From Geobacteraceae bacterium (GTDB taxonomy: Bacteria > Desulfobacterota > Desulfuromonadia > Geobacterales > Geobacteraceae): DNA of 64,000 nucleotides. The stretch is taken from the NCBI GenBank assembly GCA_029975275.1, contig JARKPN010000096.1:1-64000 (forward strand), written 5' to 3'. The notes beneath the pieces are model-generated. The model was not told the DNA's origin and did not search any database. It worked only from the letters and a program-made list of their open reading frames with translations. Shown here one piece after another: positions 33,771 through 41,565 of this stretch (its first letter is position 1; every line of letters starts with the position of its first letter). Both the position numbers and the translations under genes were made by a program.

Positions 33771-35009
33771 CTAGAACGGATACCCCAGCCCCACGAATAC
33801 GGCCGGCCCCTCGTTGCCGAAGCCGATGTCCACCCTTCCCACGATGTTGGGCCGGACTACGGCCCGGAAGCCGATGCCGGGATTGAACTCGAAGTTGCGG
33901 GTCTCAACCTTGTCCAGGGATTCCATGACCGCTCCGAGGTCTATGAAGGGGGCCAGTTCCCAGTCTGTGTTGACGTTGAACAGCCGCCAGCGGAACAGCC
34001 GTATCCGCTCCTCCAGGTTGAGGAGGAAATAGCTGCTGTCGATGAAACGGTTGCGACCGTAACCGCGCAGGGTGTTTTCGCCCCCCAGGATACTCCGTTC
34101 CAGGAAAGGGACCCGGCTGCCCAGGGTCTGGTTGTAGACCAGCCGGCCCACGGTTATGTAGCGCGCCTCCACCAGCGGGAGATACCCCTTGACCTCGGCC
34201 TCGTAGCGGCGGTAGTCGGCGCTGCTTCCCAGTGCCTTGAAGCTGCTCTCGATGGAGGCCTTGATGTAGATGCCGCTGGTGGGCATGTCGCGGGAATCGA
34301 GGGTGTTGTAGATTATCGCCAGTTTCTGGGCATGGGCGGTGAAGCCGTTGATGCCTGGCACCAGGAGCTGGTTGTACCGGTCGCGGATGAACGGGAGCGA
34401 GGTAATCGCCCCCCTGCCGATGCTGACCTTCCGGATCCGTTCCCCGAACTGGATCTGAAGGTGGGGGGTGATGTCGTATCCGATGGTGGTGGTGATACCG
34501 TATTCCTCGTCGGCGTAGTTGGTCTCGTTGTCCTTCAGGCTATTCGACTGGAAGCCGAAAAACCGGGCCGAGCCGTCACTGTAGACATAGGGGAAGACGT
34601 ACCATTCCACCTTCCCGTCCATGAGGGTCTTGTCCCGGAACTTCATCTCGAAATCCTGGTTGATGGTGGTGGACTTGGAGAGGTTGAATTCCCAGTTCCT
34701 GCTGGGGGAGGGGAAGAAGGCGCCGTAGAGGGTGAAGGTGGCGCCGAAGTACTTGTTGTAGTTCACCTGGGGCGCCGCGAGGGTGCTGACCTCGTCCTTG
34801 GCGTTGTGGAGCAGGAAGGCCGTCAGGGCGCCCACGGTGATCCCTTCGTTGGGGCTGGTGGCGATGACCGGCAGTGGAATGGTCACCGTTTTGACCGGGT
34901 CGGTGAAGGTTTCGTTGGTGATGGGCTCCGGCAGGTATTTTCGCGGCACCATGGAGGTGCAGGCGGTCAGGCAGAAAAGAGCAAGCGTCAGCGACAGACA
35001 GAGTCTCAT
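33771..35009 (-). CDS. BamA/TamA-like outer-membrane beta-barrel, barrel only
   Basis: The 412-residue product corresponds to the Omp85 surface-antigen barrel without POTRA domains. The N-terminal signal ends in LTAC, a lipobox that would lipidate Cys17, unusual for a barrel. Amphipathic strands fill the rest, with the family block FLERSILGGENTLRGYGRNRF and the terminal VFVGLGYPF, ending in phenylalanine as outer-membrane barrels do. It sits in the outer membrane; a role in lipid or protein insertion is only a family-based guess. It stands alone between a terminator and glgP; the ribosome site is weak. Confidence 0.8.
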   Translation of the reverse strand: MRLCLSLTLALFCLTACTSMVPRKYLPEPITNETFTDPVKTVTIPLPVIATSPNEGITVGALTAFLLHNAKDEVSTLAAPQVNYNKYFGATFTLYGAFFPSPSRNWEFNLSKSTTINQDFEMKFRDKTLMDGKVEWYVFPYVYSDGSARFFGFQSNSLKDNETNYADEEYGITTTIGYDITPHLQIQFGERIRKVSIGRGAITSLPFIRDRYNQLLVPGINGFTAHAQKLAIIYNTLDSRDMPTSGIYIKASIESSFKALGSSADYRRYEAEVKGYLPLVEARYITVGRLVYNQTLGSRVPFLERSILGGENTLRGYGRNRFIDSSYFLLNLEERIRLFRWRLFNVNTDWELAPFIDLGAVMESLDKVETRNFEFNPGIGFRAVVRPNIVGRVDIGFGNEGPAVFVGLGYPF

Positions 35010-35098
35010 AGGCTAGGTATTCCCATAGCGGCAAAATTTTTTCCCGGAGCGGACTGTACCTGTTTTTGCCGAAATTTTCAACCCCGGACGATTCGATC

Positions 35099-37663
35099 CT
35101 ATGCCCAGAGGATGAGCCCCGGCTCGTAGACCGGTCCGATCCCGGGATGCCGCGGCACCAGCCGGATGACGAAACCCTGCCTGCCGCAGGCGCGGCACTC
35201 CAGCTCGCCGCCGAAGCGGTGCAGGTCCGGTCCCAGCTGCTCCAGCGGCTGGAGCGGGGTCAGCATCCCACCGGTGATGGCGTCCCGGGGATCCAGCACT
35301 CCGGCGAAGGCCTCCACGGACAGCTCTTCCAGGGGGATCTCGCCCACGGCTATCCGCGCTTCCAGCCGGATTCGGGTCCCGACCGCCAACTCGCCGGAGG
35401 TGGCCGCCTCGACTCCCTCGACGCGCACCCTGGGCCACAGTCGGTGCATCTTTGCCTTCCAGCGGGCCAGGTCCCTGGCAAGGGATTCGTGGTTGCGCTC
35501 CAGGGCATGCCACTCCTCGAACGAGGGGAGATAGAACCGGTCGGTGTACTCCTGCACCATCCGTTCGGTGCTGAAGACCGGGCAGAGGGACTCGACCGAC
35601 GCCTTCATGCGCGCCAGCCAGCCGCGCGGTATGCCGTCCGCGCCGCGGTCGTAGAACAGCGGCACCACCTCCTTCTCAAGCAGGTCGTAGACGGCCCTTC
35701 CCTCGATATCGTTCTGGTATTCAATGTCGTCGTAGACTTCGCCGCTGCCGATTGCCCAGCCGTTGTCCCCCCGGTACCCCTCGGGCCACCAGCCGTCCGG
35801 CACGCTCATGTTGAGACCGCCGTTGAACGCCACCTTCATCCCGCTGGTGCCGCTGGCCTCCAGGGGGCGGCGCGGCGTGTTGAGCCAGACATCCACCCCC
35901 TGGACCATCCTGCGCGCTACCGCCAGGTCGTAGTCCTCGATGAACACGATGCGGTGGCGGAACCTGGTATCCATGGACGCCTGGAATATCCTGCGGATCA
36001 GCTCCTTCCCCTCGAAGTCCGCCGGATGGGCCTTGCCGGCGAAGATGATCTGGACCGGCCGGTCGGGGTGGTTGAGGATCCGGTCAAGCCGGTCCAGGTC
36101 GCGCAGCAGCAGGGTGCCCCGCTTGTAGGTGGCGAAGCGGCGCGCGAAGCCCACGGTCAGGACCTCCGGGTCCAGGGCCTCGTCGGCGGCCATGACCTCC
36201 TTGGGGGTTGCCCCCACGTGGAGCAGGTGCTCTTTGAGCCGCTTGCGGGCAAAGGTAACCAGCTGCTCCCGGCACCGTTCATGGGTACGCCAGAGTTCCG
36301 AGTCCGGCACGAGCCGGATCTTCCGCCAGATACCGCAGTCGGCCGGGTCGTCCAGCCAGCGGGTCCCCAGGTAGCGGATCAGCAGCCCGGCCATCTCGTT
36401 GGAGAGCCAGGTCCTGGTGTGGACCCCGTTGGTTATGGAAGTGATAGGGATGTGCTCCTCGGGCAGCTCGGGCCAGAGGTCCCGCCACATGGCGCGGGAA
36501 ACCTCGCCGTGCAGCCTGCTCACCCCGTTGCGCCGGCCCGCCAGCCGCAGGGCCAGGACGGCCATGCAGAAGGTCTCGTGATGGTTTTTCGGATCCTGCC
36601 TCCCCAGGCCGAGGAACTCTTCGGCCGAGAGCCCCAGCGCCCGGCAGTAGTGCCCCAGGTACTTTTCCACCAGCTCAGGCTGGAAGTGGTCGATACCGGC
36701 CTGGACCGGCGTGTGGGTGGTGAACACGTTGCCTGCGGTCACCAGTTCCCGGGCCTCGGGGAATTTCAGCTTCCGCTCCTCCATAAGCAGCCTGATGCGT
36801 TCCAGGGACAGGAAGGCGGCATGTCCCTCATTGATGTGGCAGATCTCGGGATCGATACCCAGCCTTCTCAGGGCGCGGATTCCGCCGATCCCCACCAGGA
36901 TCTCCTGCCTGATACGCATCTCCTGGTCGCCGCCGTACAACTGGGCGGTTATCTTTCGGTCCTCCCAGGAGTTCAACTCCATATTGGTGTCGAGGAGGTA
37001 GAGAGGGACTCTCCCTACCTGCATGCGCCATACCTGGAAGCTCACCTCGCGCTCGCCAATCTCCAGGGCCACGGTGACCGGCGTCCCTTCCTCGTCCCGC
37101 TCAAGCCGGAGCGGCATGTTGTAGAAATCGTTCTCCGGGTAGAACTCCTGCTGCCATCCCTCGATGTTCAGGTACTGGCGGAAATAACCCTGGCGGTAGA
37201 GGAGCCCCACCCCCACCAGCGGGATGCCCAGGTCGCTGGCGGACTTGAGGTGATCCCCGGACAGGACCCCCAGGCCGCCCGAATAGATGGGGATGGACTC
37301 GTGCAGGCCGAACTCCATGGAAAAATAGCCTATGCGGCTCGGGCCACCGTTGGCCCGCGCCTTGTCGTACCAGGTCTTGCCCGACATGTAGTTCGCCAGG
37401 GCCTCCTCTACCCTGGCCAGGTGGGCCATGAAGCCGTCGTCGGCCAGCAGCTCCTCCAGCCTGGTCTGCTGCAGCAGACCGAGCATCTTGACCGGGTTGT
37501 GACGGGTCTCCCGCCACAGGTCGTAATCGACTCTCCTGAACAGCTCGATGGCCTGCGGCTCCCAGGTCCACCAGAGGTTGTAGGCGATGGTCCGCAGTCC
37601 CGAGAGCTCCTGCGGCAGTGACGGAACAACGGTGAACCGGTGCAGCTTTTTGGAAAGGTCCAT
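35099..37663 (-). CDS. glgP: Alpha-glucan phosphorylase
   Basis: The 854-residue GT35 enzyme releases glucose 1-phosphate from glycogen or maltodextrin with pyridoxal phosphate. It belongs to the short subgroup with the N-terminal DUF3417 region (RTIAYNLWWTWEPQAIELF). Catalytic-domain markers include GYFSMEFGLHESIPIYSGG, HINEGHAAFLSLERI, VTNGVHTRTWL, and EASGTSGMKVAFNGGLN, whose Lys carries the cofactor. GGAG lies 7 nt before the ATG. It lies 36 nt downstream of a sigma-54 response-regulator gene on the same strand and may share its transcript. Polymer preference cannot be told. Confidence 0.93.
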   Translation of the reverse strand: MDLSKKLHRFTVVPSLPQELSGLRTIAYNLWWTWEPQAIELFRRVDYDLWRETRHNPVKMLGLLQQTRLEELLADDGFMAHLARVEEALANYMSGKTWYDKARANGGPSRIGYFSMEFGLHESIPIYSGGLGVLSGDHLKSASDLGIPLVGVGLLYRQGYFRQYLNIEGWQQEFYPENDFYNMPLRLERDEEGTPVTVALEIGEREVSFQVWRMQVGRVPLYLLDTNMELNSWEDRKITAQLYGGDQEMRIRQEILVGIGGIRALRRLGIDPEICHINEGHAAFLSLERIRLLMEERKLKFPEARELVTAGNVFTTHTPVQAGIDHFQPELVEKYLGHYCRALGLSAEEFLGLGRQDPKNHHETFCMAVLALRLAGRRNGVSRLHGEVSRAMWRDLWPELPEEHIPITSITNGVHTRTWLSNEMAGLLIRYLGTRWLDDPADCGIWRKIRLVPDSELWRTHERCREQLVTFARKRLKEHLLHVGATPKEVMAADEALDPEVLTVGFARRFATYKRGTLLLRDLDRLDRILNHPDRPVQIIFAGKAHPADFEGKELIRRIFQASMDTRFRHRIVFIEDYDLAVARRMVQGVDVWLNTPRRPLEASGTSGMKVAFNGGLNMSVPDGWWPEGYRGDNGWAIGSGEVYDDIEYQNDIEGRAVYDLLEKEVVPLFYDRGADGIPRGWLARMKASVESLCPVFSTERMVQEYTDRFYLPSFEEWHALERNHESLARDLARWKAKMHRLWPRVRVEGVEAATSGELAVGTRIRLEARIAVGEIPLEELSVEAFAGVLDPRDAITGGMLTPLQPLEQLGPDLHRFGGELECRACGRQGFVIRLVPRHPGIGPVYEPGLILWA

Positions 37664-37699
37664 GAATCACTCCCTGAATTTACTGGCGTCTTCCGCCCC

Positions 37700-39085
37700 C
37701 TACCGTCCCAGCCCCTTTTTCTCAGGCTTTTCGATAGAGAACTTCTCCAGCCGGTACTGGAGGGTCTTGTAGGTCATCCCCAGCAGGGGCGCGGCCTTGC
37801 CGATTACCCAGCCGGCCCGCTCCATGGCCTTGATGATCAGGTCCCGTTCCAGGTCCTCGAAGGAGATCCCTTCCGGGGGGAGCTCGATGGAGACCGAACC
37901 TCCCGGTGTCCCCTCCCTGAGGATCTCGGCCGGCAGGTCCTCCGGCTGGATGGTGTCGCTGTCGGTCATGAGCACGCCCCGTTCGATGACCGACTCCAAC
38001 TGGCGTACGTTGCCGGGCCACGAGTAGTTCATCATCAGCTTCAAGGCCGGCCGGGAAACGGCCTTGAGTTCCAGGCCCGCCTCCCGGCAGCACTTCTCGG
38101 TGAAGAATTCCGCCAGGGTGATGATGTCGCTCCCCCGTTCCCTCAAGGGAGGAAGGTTGATCCGGATGACGTTGAGCCGGTAGAACAGGTCCTCGCGGAA
38201 GTTCCCGCGGCGGGTCTCCTGTTCAAGGTCCTTGTTGGTGGCGGAAATGATGCGCACGTCCACCGGAATGGTCGCCTTGCCGCCCACCCGGCGGATCTCA
38301 CGCTCCTGGATGGCCCGCAGCAGCTTGGCCTGCACGGCAGGGTTCATCTCTCCTATCTCGTCAAGAAACAGGGTGCCCGAGCCGGCGGCCTCGAACAGCC
38401 CGATCTCGCGGGAAGCGGCGCCGGTGAAGGAGCCCTTTTCGTGGCCGAACAGCTCGCTCTCGATGAGCGTGTCCGGGATGGCGGCGCAGTTGACGGCGAA
38501 GAAGGGCGCGGCGCGGCGCGGGCTGCCGTCGTGGATAGCGTGCGCCACCAGCTCCTTGCCGGTGCCCGACTCTCCGTAGATGAGCACCGTTGAATTGGTG
38601 GGGGCGATCTTGTTGACGATCCGGTAGACCTCCTTCATCTTCGGGTGGGTCCCGATGATGCCGGTGATCCCGCGGGTTTCCTCCAGCCTTTTCTGCAACA
38701 GGCGGTTTTCCCGCAGCAGGGCCAGCCGTTCGAAGGCCCGTTCCAGCGTCAGCAGCAGGGTATCCCGCTCCAGCGGCTTTTCCAGGTAGTCGAAGGCCCC
38801 CTTCTTCATGGCCTCCACCGCCGAGTCGATGGTGCCGTGGGCGGTCATGATGATGACGCACTGGCCGCGGTCCCGGTCGAGGATCCGTTCCAGGAGATCC
38901 ATGCCGGAGATGCCGCGCATCTTCAGGTCGGTCAGGATGATGTCGTACTCCTCCGCCTCCAGCCGTTCCAGCGCCTCAGCCGCGCCTGGGACCACCGTGA
39001 CCGGGTACCCTTCCTTGCCCAGGATGGCCGAGAGGATCTCCCGCTGTCCTTTTTCGTCGTCCACCACCAGAATGCTGCCCTTCAT
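37700..39085 (-). CDS. Sigma-54-dependent response regulator (NtrC/AtoC family)
   Basis: The 461-residue protein has an N-terminal receiver domain with DDEK and phosphoacceptor Asp in IILTDLKMRGISG. A central AAA+ domain follows, with Walker A GESGTGKELVAHAI, a GSFTGA loop (variant of GAFTGA) that contacts sigma-54, Walker B GTLFLDEIGE and the sensor RRVGG. The C-terminal Fis-type helix-turn-helix ends KAAPLLGMTYKTLQYRLEKF. It activates sigma-54 promoters on phosphorylation. The start ATGA overlaps the stop of the sensor kinase gene, so the two form a pair. Targets are unknown; glgP follows immediately. Confidence 0.93.
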   Translation of the reverse strand: MKGSILVVDDEKGQREILSAILGKEGYPVTVVPGAAEALERLEAEEYDIILTDLKMRGISGMDLLERILDRDRGQCVIIMTAHGTIDSAVEAMKKGAFDYLEKPLERDTLLLTLERAFERLALLRENRLLQKRLEETRGITGIIGTHPKMKEVYRIVNKIAPTNSTVLIYGESGTGKELVAHAIHDGSPRRAAPFFAVNCAAIPDTLIESELFGHEKGSFTGAASREIGLFEAAGSGTLFLDEIGEMNPAVQAKLLRAIQEREIRRVGGKATIPVDVRIISATNKDLEQETRRGNFREDLFYRLNVIRINLPPLRERGSDIITLAEFFTEKCCREAGLELKAVSRPALKLMMNYSWPGNVRQLESVIERGVLMTDSDTIQPEDLPAEILREGTPGGSVSIELPPEGISFEDLERDLIIKAMERAGWVIGKAAPLLGMTYKTLQYRLEKFSIEKPEKKGLGR

Positions 39086-40518
39086 TGCCCGTGCTCCTCC
39101 CGGTAGTCGGGGATGATGATGGTAAAGACGGTGCCCTGTCCCGGGATGCTTTCGACCGAAAGCTCCCCCCCGTGCTCCTTGACGATCCTTTCGGTTATGG
39201 CCAGGCCGAGGCCGATGCCGGCCTCCCTGGTGGTGAAGTAGGGCTGCGAGATCTTCGGGATGTCCTCGGGACTGATCCCCATGCCCTCATCGGCGAACGT
39301 CAGGCGGAATTTCCTTCCCTCGGGATCGAAGGAGGCCCCCAGCCGTATCCGCCCCCCGTCCGGCATGGCCTGGGCCGCATTGGTTATCAGGTTGACCATG
39401 CAGTTGCGCAGCAGTTCCGGGTCGGCCTCCAGGGGAGGAAGCTCCGGGTCGATGTCGTGGATCACCCGGATCCGCTGCTCGGCCAGCTTTTCGGCCATCA
39501 GGGGGAGCACCTTGTCCACCAGGTCACCGTATCGGACGGTAGCGGTCCGGAGCCTGAGAGGCCTGCCATAGCTCATGAAGTTCAGCACCATGTAGTTGAC
39601 CCGGCGCACCTCGTCCTTGATCTTGTCGAGGAGCGCGGCCATCTCCTCCCGGTTCGGCTCGGCAGGACTGACCAGGTCGCTCTTCAGGTGATCGACCGCC
39701 AGGCTGATGTAGTTGAGCGGGTTCCGTATCTCGTGGGCTATGCCGGAGGCGAGCTGCCCGACCTTGGAGAGGTGCTCGGCCTCGTAGAGCCGTTTCTCCA
39801 GGGCCTCGCGTTCCCTGAGCTTGTTCACCATCTCGTTGAAGTTGGCGGCCAGCTCTCCTATCTCGTCCCGGGATTGCACGGGAAAGGTTTCCGAGAGGTC
39901 GCCGGCCGAGACCTTCTTGACACCTTCCACGATCCTGCGGATTGGCCTGGTGTAGCGCCGGGCAAGGAACACGGCGAACCCGATACCCAGCATGAAGACC
40001 AGAAAGGTGGCCGCCAGCCGGTGCATGAAGTTCTCGTGCTGAATGGTGCGGAAGTTGTCCAGCAGGAGATTGATGTGCACGTAGCCGAGCTGCTCGTCCC
40101 CCACGATGACCGGAACCACCAGATCGTAGAGGCGGGAAGGGTCCATATCGGACCTCTTCCGGTCCGACTGGCGGCGCGATACCTTGAGTCCCTTCTTCAG
40201 TTTAGTGATGTCGCGGCGCTTTCCCACCTCGGCGGGGTTGGAGGAGTCGATGATCTCCCCCTCGTTGCTGATGATACTGACCTCGTTGATCCCCTTCTTC
40301 CTGGCCTCTTTCATGTACTCCTTGAGCCGGGAGGAGAACTCCTCCTGTGAGGTCAGGTCGGCCACGCTTAGCTGGATGGCCTTGGATATCTCGGAAGAGC
40401 TCTCCCTGATCTCGTCCACCAGGCCGCTCTGGCTGTACTGGTTCAGGACGAACAGCGTGCATACGGCGATGATCAGCAGCAGAAGCATGATCATCACCAG
40501 CCTCGTGTTGAGCCTCAT
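39082..40518 (-). CDS. Sensor histidine kinase, partner of the sigma-54 regulator
   Basis: The 478-residue membrane kinase has a first helix near residues 8-25, a periplasmic region of about 130 residues, a second helix near 160-180 (TFLVFMLGIGFAVFLARRY), then HAMP. The HisKA phosphoacceptor block is SGIAHEIRNPLNYISLAV and the HATPase domain has NLITNAAQAM, DEGMGIS and GIGLGLAITERIVKEHGG. GGGAGG is about 10 nt before the ATG. The 4-nt overlap with the regulator gene marks a two-component operon. The signal is unknown. Confidence 0.92.
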   Translation of the reverse strand: MRLNTRLVMIMLLLLIIAVCTLFVLNQYSQSGLVDEIRESSSEISKAIQLSVADLTSQEEFSSRLKEYMKEARKKGINEVSIISNEGEIIDSSNPAEVGKRRDITKLKKGLKVSRRQSDRKRSDMDPSRLYDLVVPVIVGDEQLGYVHINLLLDNFRTIQHENFMHRLAATFLVFMLGIGFAVFLARRYTRPIRRIVEGVKKVSAGDLSETFPVQSRDEIGELAANFNEMVNKLREREALEKRLYEAEHLSKVGQLASGIAHEIRNPLNYISLAVDHLKSDLVSPAEPNREEMAALLDKIKDEVRRVNYMVLNFMSYGRPLRLRTATVRYGDLVDKVLPLMAEKLAEQRIRVIHDIDPELPPLEADPELLRNCMVNLITNAAQAMPDGGRIRLGASFDPEGRKFRLTFADEGMGISPEDIPKISQPYFTTREAGIGLGLAITERIVKEHGGELSVESIPGQGTVFTIIIPDYREEHGQ

Positions 40519-40563
40519 GTGGGTATAACCTCCCGGCGCCGGCAGGGAGATTGACCGGCACTA

Positions 40564-40748
40564 AGAGCTTGTCCGTAAAAAAGCATTCCGTGCTCGCATC
40601 CCGTCTTCACGCCGTCTTTGACCTGTCCCCAATCGCAAAATCCTTGACGCAGCCTTGGCTCACTCCTGCGGTTTTACTCAATCGTCCCGGCCAAATCCAG
40701 CATAAGTCCGGGCGCGATCACTCGGAACGTTATTTACGGACAAGCTCT
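40564..40748. mobile_element. MITE-like element with 16-bp terminal inverted repeats
   Basis: AGAGCTTGTCCGTAAA at 40564-40579 is the exact reverse complement of TTTACGGACAAGCTCT at 40733-40748. The 185-nt unit has no coding capacity and a moderately GC-rich interior. Its size and perfect ends fit a non-autonomous miniature transposable element; no clear target-site duplication is visible. It lies between the kinase gene and the magnesium-riboswitch promoter. Confidence 0.65.
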
Positions 40749-40893
40749 GAACGGTGAATTATACCTCAGCGGATTACGGATAAACAAGGGGTTCTTCCAC
40801 CGGGCCGCGGGGATGCCCGGCGGACAGCCCCCCGGCCTACGGACAGCGGCGGATGAAAAGGGTAGAGACCTGAATAGCGTATGAAAAAATTTG

Positions 40894-40922
40894 TTGACCG
40901 GTCAGCGCCGTCGCGGTATAGA
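40894..40922 (+). promoter_or_regulatory. Sigma-70 promoter of the mgtA leader
   Basis: TTGACC (40894-40899), a 17-nt spacer and TATAGA (40917-40922) place the transcription start near 40929, directly before the M-box. Confidence 0.75.
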
Positions 40923-40930
40923 ATAGCACG

Positions 40931-41093
40931 TTCCTCGTTAGCATGAGGCGTTTGCGCAAACAGAGGCTACTGCCCGGAAATGTCGAAAGACGCCAATGGG
41001 TAGACCAGGTATTGTCGGCTTAAGGCTTTACCTAAGGTAGCTGGTCGTCCCGACCTACGTTGCGCACTGCCGAAAACCTACGAGTGGGGAACC
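40931..41093 (+). promoter_or_regulatory. M-box (ykoK) magnesium riboswitch
   Basis: The conserved M-box core is unmistakable: CTACTGCCCGGAAATGTCGA, then AAGACGCCAATGGGTAGACC, a CTTAAGGCTTTACCTAAGGT stem, and TAGCTGGTCGTCCCGACCTA. P1 pairs CTCGT (40934-40938) with ACGAG (41080-41084). With Mg2+ bound, P1 forms and the downstream terminator folds. Without Mg2+, TGGGGAACC (41085-41093) can pair with GGTTCCCCA (41117-41125) and disrupt the terminator. The gene downstream is an MgtA-type Mg2+ ATPase, as known for this class. Confidence 0.93.
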
Positions 41094-41110
41094 GACAGCC
41101 GCATTCCACA

Positions 41111-41136
41111 GGCCATGGTTCCCCATGGCCTTTTTT
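41111..41136 (+). terminator. Riboswitch-controlled intrinsic terminator
   Basis: GGCCATGG (41111-41118) and CCATGGCC (41123-41130) form an 8-bp stem with a 4-nt loop, followed by TTTTTT. Part of it can pair instead with the 3' end of the M-box, giving the switch. Confidence 0.88.
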
Positions 41137-41565
41137 ATTGCCGCGAATTCGGACCGGAAAGGTGGTGGTTCTCCAAGTTGGGCAGTCACAGTAGCGAATA
41201 TCTCATACCCGTCCCGTTCCCCCAGCGGTAATTCCCTTCAAGGCATCTTTCCCTTCCTCCTCTGCTTTGACCGTTTCCGTTGTCCGTGGAACGGGTAGAC
41301 GATCAAGCAGGGGATCTCCGGTCGGATTTCACCTCTCATCCCGGTATCGGTCTGTCCATCGGCGCGTGCGGCGTTCGGGCACTTGTCCGCCCCTCTCCGT
41401 TTCGAACCCGATACGAGAGGCGTTCGTCCGCGGACCGTCTTTCCCCCAAGTCAAGGCCGTATCGGGCGGTATCGAATCCTAGAACCGCGTCATCCGTCCC
41501 TCGGCCGGAATGTCATGTAAGAAAGAAAAGGCTCTTTGAACGGCATGCAGGTGTAAGGAAGCGTC
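41137..41565 (+). other. Long mgtA leader after the riboswitch terminator
   Basis: These 429 nt lie between the terminator and the mgtA start, far more than expression needs. Two open frames (41267-41482 and 41280-41654) have no ribosome site or recognisable composition. GC-rich stretches around 41300-41470 could fold strongly. A second regulatory layer or a second promoter is possible; I see no recognisable motif. Confidence 0.4.

Noticed and set aside
35066-37621. 851-residue plus-strand frame over glgP
   Set aside because: Antisense shadow; the glucan phosphorylase motifs on the other strand are decisive.
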